DNA of 64,000 nt from Darksidea phi. Lineage: Eukaryota; Ascomycota; Dothideomycetes; Pleosporales; Lentitheciaceae. The notes under the pieces are model-generated. The model was not told the origin of the DNA. It was given only the letters and a program-made list of their open reading frames with translations, and ran no database searches. The translations under genes and the position numbers were made by a program. Where the stretch lies: NCBI GenBank assembly GCA_030770425.1, contig JASJFT010000094.1:62001-126000 (forward strand). Direction: 5' to 3'. Positions 1 to 14,241 of this stretch are shown piece by piece. The stretch's first letter is position 1. Each line of letters opens with the position of its first letter.

Positions 1-3000
1 TAAAGTCTTATTAGTAAATTAGAAGAGATATATACTATAGATAGAAGAGGAATAATAATAGACTTAAATCTATTTATACTAATAAAGCTTTAGATTTTAA
101 ATTTATATTTAGCTTAATAGATTAAAGAGGTACTTAAAGTATAAGTAGCTTAGTACTATTATAGATAATCTTTATAAAGTAATTCTTAATAGTAGTATAA
201 AGTTAAATATAATATATCTTTTTACTATATAAGTATTAAATATTTATATTTAGAATAAAGACTAAGGTTATCTTCTACTTAAAGAGTATATTAGAATAAT
301 TATTATTAATAAATTAATAAATAAATATATAGAGATAGTCTATAATATTTTAATAATAATTAGTACTATTATTATATCTATCTATTTTAAGATTATAAGG
401 AACGTTTAAAGACTATTAATACTAGGTACTTTCTAATATATAGCTATACGTTTAGAGATAAAGTTTACTCTAATAAACTATTATTATTATAAAATTACTA
501 TACTAGATAGGTAGAAGACTATTTTATTTTTTAGATTAGATTTAGCCTTAATAGCTAACTATAAAGTAGATAATAACCCTTTAAGAAAAGTCTAGGAAGT
601 ATACCTTTTAGAATAATATATTTCTTATTTTATTAATACTTAAAACTTTAACTACTAGAGGATTAAGAGGGGTCTAATAGAGATATAAAGGATAATAGTA
701 ATACTAATTTAAATAACTTAAATAACTATAACTATAATATTAATAAAGTAGAGGTTAAGAATATATTAGTTTTTATTAAAGTTAATACTATTAACTCTCT
801 ATTAAAAGGAGAGGGTATTAAAGTAGTAAAAGAGAATAAAAAGAAGAAGGGTACTAAGGAGGTAGAAGAGGATATAGAGGAGAAAAAGAAGAAAGAAAAG
901 AATAAAAAGAGAATAGAGATACTAGTACTTTAATAGTAGATAACTAGTAAAGAAGTAGATAAAGTAAAAGTATTAAAAGTATTAATAGTTAATTAGTACT
1001 AGTAGTATTTTAAATAAAATAGGTTAATTTATCTAAATAGCTATAATAAGAAGTTAGATTAAGATTTAGACTCTAATACTAAGGTTAAGTAAATACTTTT
1101 AGAAATAAACTAATATACTATAAGAAGGAATTAGTATTCTTAATAATAAAATAGATAAGTTAATACCCTCTATAAAATAGTTAATAAGAAGGTCTAACCT
1201 ATTAATAAGTTCTATAAGGATACTAAGATAGATTTTAAAAGAAAGAATTAGAGAGAAAGAGTTATTTAATAATAACTTAAGTATATATTACTAAGAAAGA
1301 TAGAAGTAGATATATTTAATAGAATTTTTAAGCCTAAGTATATAGACTTTTTAAGAGATTAGTAATTAATATCTAGTTAAATAAAGAAGATATATATTAA
1401 GAAGAATCTTTAACCTATTAAAGTAGAGCTTATATATAAGCTAATATACTATTAAGAGACTATTTTAATATAAGATTTCTTAAAAATAATAACTATTTAT
1501 TCTAATATAGTACCTTTATATTAGATTTAAATAGTACTTTATAAGATTTAATAAGTAAAAGACTTTTAATATCTTAAAAGACTTAAATTAATTACTATTT
1601 AAATAATCTATAAAAGAATTATCTAAGATACTTTTAAGATATATAATAGTTAATATTATAATTTATAATTTCTAGTATTTAAGAAGAATAGAAACTACTA
1701 ATTAATTAATAATACTTAAATCTTAAATAGTTTTACTAAGAGGGATATAAATCTTTTACCTTCTACTAATAAGTTTTTAAAGTAACTAGTAGGAAGAGTT
1801 ATTTATTTACTCTTTAATCTATTCTTAGATTATAACTAGATACTACTTTATATAAGTTTAAAGAATAAGATAGCTTTTTAGATATCTATCGGGCTAATAA
1901 GATAATATATTATCTTAATAAATATAACTAATTTAGTAGTAGTATTTTAAAAAGTAGTAATAAAGATTCTAAAGAAGTACTTCCCTAATATATTATTATT
2001 TATTAATAATATTATAATAGTCTATCCTTCTAGTACTTATAGTAAAGAAGAAGTATTACTTAAAGTCTATTAATATATATTTAAGTATATCTAAAAACTA
2101 AATATAGTAATAATAGATATTAAGTATATAGAGGTAATAATATTAAATATAAAGTCCTATTAAGAAGTCTTCTAACTAGATATTATAGACTATAAAGTAG
2201 GTATTAAAAGGTGATTTTCTAATAGTAGTAAGGTAGTAAAGATCTAGAACTAGCTAAAATATAGAAATATTAAGAAGGTCTAATAATTTATTAAAATTTA
2301 TATTTATTATTAATAATAGATCTTTTACTTCTTTTTTAAAGTAAAGCTCTTATTCCGACTACTTTATAAGAATATTAAATAGATATAAGAAGAGTCTTAA
2401 AGAGAAGCTATAAAGATTTTTAAAACTAATATTATATTAGTATCTACTTTAGTAGTATTAAATATTAAGTTAGGATATTAAGTCTATCTATATATAGATA
2501 CTAGTTAATAAGATAGTAGAATAGTACTTAAATAGATTAAAAAGGATAATCTTTAATACTTTATTAGATTTAAAAGTATACTATAGTCTAAAACTAAATT
2601 AAAGTAGTACTTTATTAAGTTAAAATATAAAGTAGTACTTTAAATACTAAAGAAGTTTAGTCTATATCTTTATAGTACTTAATTTATTATCGAGATAGAT
2701 ACTAGTATCTTAATTATATAATTTAATTAATTATCTACTAATCTCTCTAGGTTAGTAATAAATTAATAGCTAACTATAATTCTACTTTAAGACTTTAAAA
2801 TTTAATATAAGCCTAGGAAGAAGAATATAATTATTAATATTTTATTAAGATATTCTTAGTTAAAAGAATAGATTTAATCTTAGGAAGAAGAGGAAGACTT
2901 AGAACTATTTATAGACTATATTATTAATAAGTATAATAAGTTAATAGGAGTCTTTACTATTACTAATTTAAGAATTCTTAATAATAGCTATTTAGATAAA

Positions 3001-3694
3001 TTAGAAGAGATTACTTACTTTCTATATATAGTATATAAGCCTAATAGACTATTAAGAAGTAAAAAAAGAAACTAGATAAAGGCTATATAGACCTTCTTTA
3101 TAAAAGATAGTTATCTTTTTAAAAAGTTAACCTAGAATCTAGCTATCTAATAGATAGTTAATAATTCTAATATTTAAAAGGCTTTAGTATAGAAATTTTA
3201 TTAAATACTATACTATTAGAATATTTAAAAAATATTTATAGTAATTTAGTATTAGTTTTAGTAGAAGAACTAGTTTTAAATAGTAGTAAAAGAGCTTCGG
3301 AGCTATCTTAAGTATTAATAAAAGTAAGATAATAGAATAAAAGAAATACTTAAGACTAATAACTCTAGAATTATATAAAACTAATAAACTATTAATATTA
3401 CCTATATATTTATTAGTAAAGAAAAAGTTTAATTCCTTATAATTACGCGTAAATATCTATTAGAATAGATTAAAACTAGGGCTTTAAAAGATACTACGTC
3501 TAAAAATATTATAAAGTTTATCTATTAGAATATTATTTACTAATAAAGAGTATTTTTCTAGCTAAGTATTAATAAAGGGCCTAAGAATAGATTAGTAGTT
3601 AAAGTATTAGCTAAGTACTATAGAATATATAGAATCTAGGTATTTTTATATAATTTAAAGGTATAAGATTTAATTAAAAGAGATTACTAACTAC
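1..3694 (+). mobile_element. Ty3/gypsy element 1, left part (pol: RT to integrase), RIP-mutated
   Basis: This is the internal region of a gypsy-type retrotransposon read on the + strand. Its 5' LTR lies outside the window. Translation through the stops shows a reverse transcriptase between about 1740 and 2170. The catalytic aspartate pair is now two asparagines (ATT AAT AAT near 2002-2010), exactly what RIP of GATGAT preceded by T would give. Integrase core sequence follows from about 3200 and stops at 3694, where element 2 is inserted. Positions 1-3694 match the reverse complement of roughly 7085-10900, so both copies belong to one family. All frames carry many TAA/TAG stops, so the copy is dead. 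Confidence 0.85.
3690..3694. repeat. Target-site duplication of element 2 (left copy)
   Basis: The 5 bp ACTAC directly before the LTR at 3695 recurs directly after the other LTR at 14241-14245. Joining the flanks at these bases restores a continuous integrase reading that matches the uninterrupted copy around 7020-7090. Five bp is the usual duplication size for Ty3/gypsy insertion. Because the A is shared with the LTR end, the duplication could be read as 4 bp (CTAC). Confidence 0.75.
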
Positions 3695-3956
3695 TAATAT
3701 ATATAGGTATATCTAAGATAGGGTAGTAGAGCTTACGACCTATAGTCGGAGAAATAGAAGAAAAGGGTTAATAGAATAGGTAGCTAAAATTAATTAAATT
3801 AAACTATCTCTTCTATCTACTATATAATAGGATAGATAATAAACTCTAACTAAAGATACTTCTAGACGATAGCCCTTCGGAGCCCGGTCTAATATTTCGC
3901 CGCTTATCTAAGTACTTAATACTTAATTAGGAGGCTCTCTTTACTATTATACTATA
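3695..3956 (-). repeat. LTR A: 3' LTR of element 2 (262 bp)
   Basis: This segment aligns with 14037-14241 in the same orientation and with 17376-17640 in reverse complement. It starts TAATATATA and ends CTATACTATA, consistent with TG...CA termini converted by RIP to TA...TA. The core GCCCTTCGGAGCCCGGTCT is shared with LTR B and is one of the few GC-rich stretches left, as expected where no CpA/TpG was available to mutate. It lacks the internal deletion seen in LTR B. Confidence 0.85.
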
Positions 3957-6900
3957 TTTTTCTTTCTAACTAAAAGAGCTTAGCCCCCTTAAGCTCTATT
4001 ACCCGATTAAGTAACTCTATATAATACTAGTACGTTATTAATAGTAAACCCTACTATTAGTCTATTAAGAATCCTTTTTTAAGTAATCTCCGTCTTTAAA
4101 TAGCCTTTAAGAAGCTATTAATAGATCTCTTATTTCTCTCCTCCTTAGTAAATAGACTATAGCCTAATCTTAATAACTTTTTCTTTCTAGGACCTTTAAT
4201 AGTAAGTTAATATAATTATAAAGGTAAGCTTTCTTTAACTAATCTAATATATTATTATAAAACTAATTAGTCTTTAATCTAGTTTTAGCTTCTTAATAGA
4301 CTTTCTTATCTTTATATAGCCCTTAGACTCTTACCTAGTAATCTTATAATAATACTCTTAAATAAGTCTTTAAATATCTTTACTTTAACTTTTCTATAAA
4401 TAGTAGTTAGCTAAAATATATATAAAAGATCTATTCTAGTACTCTCTTAGACTTTCTAATCTTCTCCTTATAACTACTCTTCTTATCTACTAGCCCGATA
4501 GCCTCTTAAGCCTCGAGCTTCTTAGTCTCTAGCCTCTTAGTCTCTAGTCTCTTAGTCTCTTCTTCTAGCTATATTTACTAAAGGTATATCTATTAATCTA
4601 TCGCTAGATAGTACTACTATAAGTATCTTTAATAGTAGTAGTAGTAGCTAGTACCCTCTTAACTAGTCTTCGGGAGGTAGAAAAGGCGATTAAGAATTAA
4701 AGCTCTACGACTATTCCTTAGTAATAGTTAATATTACTATTCTAGAGTAATATAAGTTTTCTCTCTTCTTAATTAGATATTATCTATACTAATTTTACTA
4801 TAGTAACTCCGTAGATTAATTAAATTATTAATTAAGCTTTTTAATTTAATTTTAACTAGTTCCTCTACGAGCTTAAGTATTAGGGTATTCCTCTAGAGAT
4901 TATTCTACGTATTAATACTATCTAATACTTAGTCTAGTATAATCTTATTATTACTTATAATTCTAACTTTCTAGTATAAAATAGTATAACTATCTATAAC
5001 TTCTTTAGTTTAGGGATCTAAAGGGATTTTTATTTATAGAATATTTAGACTAGTATATATTATTACGTATTCTAGGTTTATAATTATAGTAGTAGAGTTA
5101 GTCTAGTTTATAATTAGTATACGAACTTAAAGACTAATAAGATTTAAACTAGTTATAAATAAGTCTACTAGAATAATTAGTTAATAGTCTAAGGAGTCTA
5201 TATTAACTATATCGTCGATAGTAATATAAGGTACTATTTTATATTTTATAAGTTTTCTCTAATTTCCTCCTCTTACCTTTACCCGCTAATCTATTAGACT
5301 AGGTAGTACTAGTACTACGCGTCTACTTATTAAAATCGACTCTAGTAATATTATAGATTTAAGTAAGACGCGTTTATACTATTTTATATCTTAAGCTTCT
5401 CTAACTAGCTCTTATATTAGTAGCTCTTCTTTAGGTTCTTAACTAGACTCTTAACTAGACTTTTAATCTATCTCTTAGTCTAGTTCTTCTATATACTACT
5501 TAATAACCTATCTCCTTCTTAAGTCTATTAGGTCTAAGCTAAATAAACTATACTTTTATCTTTAGTCTTCTAGCTATTCTTAATAATTCTCTAGGTCTAA
5601 GTAGGACGGCTTTAGCGATATTAAGTAAGAGTAATATAAGCTAATTAAATACTAGTATTAGTAGTATAAGCTCTAAATATAGTATAAGCGCTAGAACTAG
5701 TATCGTAGCGATTCTCTAGTTTAGTCTAACTATCTATTATCTCTAAATTCTAATCGCCTACGTATCTAGTCTAACCTTTTTACTATAGCTCGTACTACTA
5801 ATAAGATATTAAAGAATTCTAATATATTAATAATTTCTTATTAGTTATCTAAGAATAAGGGTAAGAGTAAAAATAAGAATAAGAGTTCTAAAGATATCTA
5901 TTATAGTAACTATAGTAGTAGTAGAGGTACTACTACTACTTAGACTATATAGATTTTCTAGATTTTACTTTTTTAACTAGTAATTAGCTCTTAGTTCTTC
6001 TCTTTATAGCTTCTTATATCTAGCTTCTAGTATCTCCGTATAGTCTTTAGACTTCTACGGACTAGCTTATAACTCTTAAAATCTTATTTTTTAATCTATT
6101 TCTTTCTTATTATTAATAATCCTTCTCTACTAGGTCTACGATAATAATAATAGGAAATAAAAACTAGAAAATCGAAATAAATAAATAGTTCTAATTATAG
6201 CTTAAGACTTATAACTTCTTTTTAACTAAATTAACTATCCTCTAGTTAATTATTCTTTATTACTACTTTCTAATTTACTACTAGTTATCTAATATTCTAC
6301 CTCTTTAACCTCTAGCCTAGCTATAGTCTATTAAATAATAATCTTTAGTAATAGAGCTTACTTCTATATTAAGGATACTTCTATTATAGGAAACTTCGCT
6401 TAATTAGTCTATACTTATATTATTAGGTACTCTCTATTTAACTTTTTAACTTCTTTATACTTTAGAGCTCTTAGTATTAAATAATAATTATTAATTAGTA
6501 GGTCCTCTTTAATTAGCTTTAGTCTACTCTATATCTCTATCGTCTTATTATTAGAATTCTTCTAATAGAACTACTTTAACTAATTACTATATATAGTATA
6601 AGTAAATAGAGTTCTATTAAGCTTTATAAGTCTATAGTATAAGTATTCTACTCTAGCCTCTACTATATAATAAGGTCCTAGCTACCTATTATTAAACTTC
6701 TACTTTACTAATTAATTATTAGCTCTAATAGTATCCTAAATAAGAACTAAATCTCTAGTTATTAGGTTACTCTAATTACCTTTTACTTAATTCTATTAAT
6801 TAGCTATCTTAAGCCTATACTACTAGATATAATTAATTACTTCTACTAGCTTCTTACCCTTCTACTTAAGTTATTTTACTCGAAGTATAAATAAATTAAA

Positions 6901-9900
6901 GGTTAAAACTACCTTATTCTATAGAAGTATCTACTATAATTTTAGACTAAGTTCGATTAGTAGGATAGACTAAATTCCTATTACTAACTTAACTAGTATA
7001 TATCTAGTTAAGTATTAGACTATTACTCTATTAGTCTATAGTACTAATAGTAGATTCTCTAACTAGTAATCTAATAGCTTTACTAGTATAATAATTAGTA
7101 ATTAGTAATCTTGTTTAATTAAACTCTATACTTTTAAATTATAAGAAGAAGCCTAGATTCTATATATTCTATAGTACTTAGCTAATACTTTAACTACCGA
7201 CCTATTCTCGGGCCCTCTATTAATACTTAGCTAAAAAAATACTCCCTATTTATAAATAATATCCTAGTAGATAAACTTCGTAATATTTTTAAATATAGTA
7301 TTCTTTAGAGCTCTAGCTTTAATCTATTCTAATAGGTATTCGTACGTAACTATAAGGAATTAAATTTCTTCTTTACTAATAAATATATAAATAATATTAA
7401 TAGTCTATTAGTTCTATATAACTCTAGGGTTACTAATCTTAAGTATCTCTTCTATTCTATTATCTTACTTTTATTAATACTTAAGATAGCTCCGAAGCTC
7501 TTTTACTACTATTTAAAACTAGTTCTTTTACTAAAACTAATACTAAATTACTATAAATATTTCTTAAATACCTTAATAATATAATACTTAATAAACTTCC
7601 TATACTAAAGTCTTTTAAATATTAAGGTTATTAACTACCCGTTAGATAGCTAGATTCTAGGTTAACTTCTTAAAAAGATAGCTATCTTTTATAAAGAAGG
7701 TCTATATAGTCTTTACCTAGCTTCTTTTATTATTTTTTAATAATCTATTAAACTTATATACTATATATAGGAAGTAAGTAATCTCTTTTAATTTATCTAA
7801 ATAACTATTATTAAGAATTCTTAAATTAGTAATAAAGAAGACTTCTACTAACTCGTTATACTTATTAATAATATAGTTTATAAATAGTTTTAAGTCTTCC
7901 TCTTTTTCCTAAGATTAAACCTATTCTTCTAGCTAAGAATATCTTAATAAGGTATTAATAATTATATTCTTCTTTCTAGACCTATATTAGATTTTAAAGT
8001 CCTAGAATAGAATTATAGCTAGCTACTAATTTATTACTAATCTAGGAAGATTAGTAGATAACCGATTAAGCTATATAATTAAGGTACTAGTATCTATCTT
8101 AATAGTAAATTAGATACTATAAAGGTATAGACTAAACTTTTTTAATATTTAGAGTACTACCTTATATTTTAACTTAGTAGAGTACTACTTTAATTTAGTT
8201 TTAGACTATAATATACTTTTAAATTTAATAGGATATTAAAGGTTATCCTTTTTAATCTATTCGAGTACTATTTCTACTACTTTATTAACTAGCGTCTATA
8301 TATAGATAGACTCGGTATTCTAATTTAATATTTAGTACTATTAAAGTAGGTATTAATATAATATTAGCCTTTAAGATCTTTATAACTTCTCTTTAAGACT
8401 CTTTCTATATCTATTTAGTATTCTTATAAAGTAGTTAGAATAAGAACTCTATCTTAAAGAAGAAATAAAAGATCTATTATTAATAGTAAATATAGATTCT
8501 AATAAACTATTAGACCTTCTTAATATTTCTATATTCTAGCTAGTTCTAGATCTTTACTATCTTATTACTATTAGAAAATTATTCTTTAATACCTACTTTA
8601 TAGCCTATAATACCTAGTTAAAAGATACTCTAATAGAACTTAATATCTAATACTATCGTCTCTACGTATTTAATATCTATTATTATTATATCTAGTTTTT
8701 AAATATACTCGAATATATATTAATAGACTTTTAGTAATACTTCTTCTTTACTATAAGTACTAGAAGGACTAGCTACTACGATATTATTAATAAATAGTAA
8801 TATATTAGAAAAGTACTTTTCTAGAATTTTTATTACTATCCTTTAAAATACTACTACTAAATTAGTTACGTTTATTAGAATAGTATACTATCTTATTAGT
8901 TTAATAGATATTTAGAAAGCTATTTTATCTCTTAAACTTATATAAAGTAGTATCTAATTATAATCTAAGAATAGGTTAAAGAGTAAATAGATAGCTCTCC
9001 TAGCTAGCTACTTTAAAAACTTATTAGTAGAAGATAGAAGGTTCGCGTCCCTCTTAGTAAAACTATTTAAAATTTAAGTATTATTAATTAATTAGTAGTT
9101 TCTATTCTTCTTAGGTACTAGAAATTATAGATTATAATATTAACTATTATATATCTTAAGAGTATCTTAGATAATTCTTTCGTAGATTATTTAAATAGTA
9201 ATTAGTTTAAGCCTTTTAAAGTATTAAAAGCCTTTTACTTACTAAGCCTTATAAGGTACTATTTAAATCTAATATAAAGGCGTTATATTAGAATAGATAG
9301 TTATTATCTCCGAGAAATTCTATACTAAAATAGCCTTTTAATAGTATATTAGCTTATATATAAGCTCTACTTTAGTAGATTAGAGATTCTCCCTAATATA
9401 TATCTTCTTTATCTAACTAGACATTAAATACTAACCTTTTAGAAAGTCTATATACCTAGGCTTAAAGATTCTATTAAATATATCTACTTCTATCTTTCTT
9501 AGTAATATATACTTAAGTTACTATTAGATAGCTCTTTCTCTCTAATTCTTTCTTCTAAAATCTATCTTAATATCCTTATAGAACTTATTAATAGGTTAAA
9601 CCTTCTTATTAATTATCTTATAGAGGGTATTAACTTACCTATCTTACTATTAGAAGTACTAATTTCTTTTTATAATATATCGACTTATCTTTAAAAGTAT
9701 TTACTTAACCTTAATATTAGGGTCTAAATCTTAATCTAACTTCTTATTATAGCCGTTTAGATAAATAAACTTACTCTATTTAAAACGTTACTAATATTAA
9801 TTAGCTATTAATACTCCTAGTACTTCTACTTTATCTACTCCTCTACTAGTCGCTTACTATTAAGATATTAGTACCTCTATCTCCCCTTTATTCTTCTCTT

Positions 9901-12900
9901 CCTCCTCTTCTATCTTCTTAATACCCTTCTTCTCTTTATTCTCTTCTACCTCCTTAGTACCCTCTCCTTCTAATAGAAAGTTAATAGTATTAGCTTTAGT
10001 AGAAGCTAATATATTCTTAATCTCTACTTTATTAATACTATAGTTATAGTTATCTAAGTTATTTAAATTAATATTACTACTACTCTTTATATCTCTATTA
10101 AATCCTTTTTAATTCTCTAACGGTCGAAGTTCTAAGTATTAATAAAATAGGAAATATACTACTCTAGAAGGTATACTCCTTAGACTTTTTCTAAAGGACT
10201 ATTATCTACTTTATAGTTAGCTATTAGGGCTAAATCTAACCTAAGGAATAAAATAGTCTTCTACCTATCTAATATAGTAATTTTATAGTAATAATAATCT
10301 ATTAGAATAAATTTTATCTCTAAATATACGACTATATATTAAGGGGTATTTAGTATTAATAGCCTTTAAATATTTCTTATAATCTTAAAATAGATAGATA
10401 CTATAATAGTACTAATTATTATTAGAATATTATAGACTATCCCTACGTACTCGTTTATTAATCTATTAATAGTAACTATTCTAGTACGCTCTCTAAGTAG
10501 AAGATAACCTTAGTCTTTATTTTAAATATAGATATTTAATATTTATATAATAGAGAGACGTATTATATTTAACTCTATACTATTATTAAGAATTACCTTA
10601 TAAAGATTATCTATAATAGTAATCTAATAAATAAAAATTTCTAATTTTATAGTTATTACTCTAAGCTAGTTTTTAAGGTATTTATATTTATCTATTATAA
10701 TATAATCTAGCTTATTATTATAGTTATTTCTAGTTCCTTAGATATTATAATATTAAGCTACTTATACTTTAAGTACCTCTTTAATCTATTAAACTAAGCG
10801 TAGGTTTAAAGTCTAAAGCTTTATTAGTATAAATAGGTCTAAGTCTATTATTACTTCTCTTCTATTTATAGTATATATCTCTTCTAATCTACTATTAAAG
10901 CTATAACTTCTTACTTACTTAGTAATATTAAGAAGCTTCGACGTAGTATCGATAATCTAGTCTTAAGATAATAGTATAGCTATAGTTAGCCTATAGACTT
11001 CCTACTAAAGAATAGTAGCTAGGATTAAACTTATTATTAGTTACTAAACTATATATATTAACTCTTTATTAATAGATATCTATATAATTACTACTTTTAG
11101 TAGCTTTCTTCTAATAACTAGTTAAGATTTCTAGCTTACCTAAATAGTCTATAAACTTAAAACTTCTAATACTACTCTTTAATCTAGAGGTTACCCTATT
11201 ATATCTATTATAGTTTCTTTATTTAGATTAAGTATAAGAATAGAGCTATAGAACTTTCTAATCGTTTATTAATATTATTCTATCTTATTAGCCTTCCTTA
11301 CTAGAAGATCGATAGATCTAATATTCTTAATCTTTACCTTTAGCTTTAGTTTTATAACGTAGTTATTTAATACCTTATTAGCTATTATAAGAAGACGATT
11401 TTAGCCTCTTATCTTAATACTATTTACTTCTATTAATAATACTTTAATATTCTTAATTACTAATTATTTCTATAGTATATAATAGAAAGCTATAACCTTC
11501 TCTAAACTCTCCTTCTTAAAGGTTAATAACCTATTATTAGTAGTATTATTTACTATTTTAATAGTATTCGCGTTACTACTAGTTACTAGGTAGTTCTTCT
11601 TCTTATTAAGCCCTTTTATATTAGTAAATAGTCTTACTAACTCTATATTAATAACTTTATAGTACTCCGTTATCTAAGAAATAAAGTACTTCTATATATT
11701 ATTAAGGATAATATAAGACTTTTAGCTATAAAGCTTCTTTCTATAAAGATAAAATAAACTATAGTACTATTTAAACTAGTTAATCTCCTTATTCTTCTTC
11801 TTATAATACTAGCCGTTATTAAGAAGCTTTCTTTATAGGAGGTATTTTTAGATCTAATAATCTATTAAGCTATAGATAATATATTCTACTTTCTAGAACT
11901 TCTAATTACTAATTATTTATACGTCTACCTTTAGATTTTATATTTAATTATAGAAGTTTATATATAATTTATTATTATACTTAAAATAGAGAGTAGATTT
12001 AACTAGCTTATAGAAAGTATAGTACTAATTATTCTTTTATATAAATATCGATTAGATTATAGAAATACTCTATTACTAGGTATTAAACTATTATTAAATT
12101 AAAATTAATTCTTTTATACTATTAATAAGCTATTTAATCTAAGAATTAGGTAGTAGCTAAGTAATTACTATTAATCTTCCTAATAGTACTACGGGCTTTT
12201 ATTATTAAGAATATATAAACTTAGCTAGATAGAAAAGCTATTACTTAGTATAAGCTTCGATCTTCCTACGTACTAGCTAGCTAGCTACTAGACTAGTATT
12301 TAGACTTAGTACGAGTATAACTTCTTTTTATTTATATAATAATTAGAGATATTAGTATATCTTCTTTAACTTAAAGGAATATATATCTTTATTAACTAGT
12401 TAGTACTTCTTATTTATACTAAATATAATTATTATCTAGTCGTTATACTTTAACTCTTTAAAGAATAGCTATTTAAGTTTAATCTTTATAATCTATAATT
12501 AGTTTAATACTCTACTACTATATATTAAGAACTAGTAATAGTATTTATTAAGTAGAAGAGGTAACTAATAGACCTCTACTAGTTATAATTTAAGAAAGGT
12601 ATAAATAATCTTTTACTATTTAATATCTCTATTAGTATATTTCTTCTAAAGTACTAATTTAAATATAGTCTAATTCTATATTAAGGATATATAATAATAT
12701 ATCTTAATAATATATACTTTCTAAAATAAATTATAGAAATAAAAAAGGAATTTCTTTTTATTCTACTTATTCTACTTTACTTCGTTTATACTAAACTTAT
12801 AGTCCTCTAAGAACTACGTAATATTTATACTAGTAAATAATAGTATATTAGAATTATATAGTAAAAATAAAAAATAGATATTTATTCTTTTATTAATTAA

Positions 12901-13680
12901 TTACTAGGGTTAGTTTATAATTAGGGTAGTAGCTACTCTAAGGGTTAGTAGATTAAATATTAGTACTAATAGCTTCTTAGACTTCTTCTTTTAAAGTTTT
13001 AGATAGTAAAGTTTATAGTCTATTATATTATCTTTATTATTATCTAATTTATTCTTACTCTTAGAGCTATTATCTAAGCTAACTTTACTAACTTTAGTAT
13101 AAGATTAATAATTCTTCTAGATACCCTTCTTCTCTAACTCCTTCTAAATTAATTAAATTAAACGTCTCTCTTTCTAATTATATTTTATCTTCTTTCTCTT
13201 CTTTTTACTTTCTTCTTTTTTAGACTAGTCTTATTTTAAAGTACTAGTAGGTATATTAATAAATAATAAATCTTTAATCTTAGAAATCTTTTCTTTTTCT
13301 TTATTAAATAAGTTTTTTTCTTACTTAAAAGGTAGTTAGTTACTTAACTAAGAGTATTTAAAGGGTAATTACTTAAAGCTAACTAGTACTATTTTAAATA
13401 TTAGCTAATAAAATTTCGACTAAGTATAGTAATAATAATAAGAGGGTATACCTAGTATTCTTAACTTTCTAAAAGGTATTATTCTTATATACCTTTTCTA
13501 CCTTCGTAAGTTAGTTAGTATTATTATTTTATCTAAATCTACTAATACTAATATTAATCTTCTAACCTAATAACTACGCTATAGCGCTAGTAATTTATAT
13601 TATTATATCCTTTTTCTCTTTCTACTAATAGGCGAGATTTAATAGGAAGCTATACTATCCCTCTTAATCTTATACTAAGA

Positions 13681-13790
13681 TTTCTAAATATTCTAGCTAC
13701 GTACTTCCCTTTTAGGAATCCCCTATAATTCCTTTTACTAGAATTTCTAAAATATTCTAGCTAAGTACTTCCCTTTTAAGGATCTCCTAT
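13681..13790. repeat. Two-copy tandem repeat in the element 2 leader
   Basis: Two units of about 45-47 bp with a period of about 63 bp share the pattern TTCTA(A)AATATTCTAGCTA followed by GTACTTCCCTTTTA and a CCTAT end. They lie about 250 bp inside the 5' LTR of element 2, where a leader or packaging region is expected. The role is unknown. Confidence 0.6.
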
Positions 13791-14036
13791 TATTATCTAG
13801 TATTAGTTTATAATACTATTATTACTTACCCTAATTATTTTATCTAACGTACTATTATATTATCCTAAGCCTATATATAGTTATTTATAGTATTTAGTAT
13901 TTATTATATCTAGATATTATCGATTAAGTCTTAAGGGCCGTAGTAAAACTTCTAATTCCGCCGTCTCTTTTATCTAACTCTTCTCTTCGCTTTAGTCCGA
14001 TAGACCGTCGGAAGCCCTATAGACGTTACTAAAAAC

Positions 14037-14241
14037 TAATATATATAGATATATCTAAGATAGAATAGTTAAAATTAGTTAAATTAAACTATCTCTTCTA
14101 TCTACTATATAATAGAATAGATAATAAACTCTAGCTAAAGATACTTCCGAACGATAGCCCTTCGGAGCCCGGTCTAATATTTCGCCGCTTACCTAAGTAC
14201 TTAACGCTTAATTAGGAGGCTCCCTTTACTACTATACTATA
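14037..14241 (-). repeat. LTR B: 5' LTR of element 2 (205 bp, internally deleted)
   Basis: It is nearly identical in layout to LTR A but lacks about 57 bp between its left end and the block TTAAAATTAGTTAAATTAAA. Both ends are intact, and ACTAC follows as the right copy of the target duplication (14241-14245). The segment directly inside (14036 downwards) would carry the primer-binding site, but RIP prevents a secure tRNA assignment. Confidence 0.82.

Larger units (their letters stand above)
3695..14241 (-). mobile_element. Ty3/gypsy element 2, full-length nested copy, RIP-mutated
   Basis: A complete 10.5-kb LTR retrotransposon lies on the - strand between two LTRs (14037-14241 at its 5' end, 3695-3956 at its 3' end) and is inserted into element 1 with a 5-bp duplication. 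Reading right to left, about 14036-10900 is the leader and presumed gag part. RT lies near 8800, integrase near 7500-6450, and the GPY/F-like integrase tail around 6700-6500. About 2.5 kb more follow before the 3' LTR. It is the younger of the two insertions because it interrupts the other copy. RIP has removed almost all CpA/TpG and filled every frame with stops. Confidence 0.85.
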
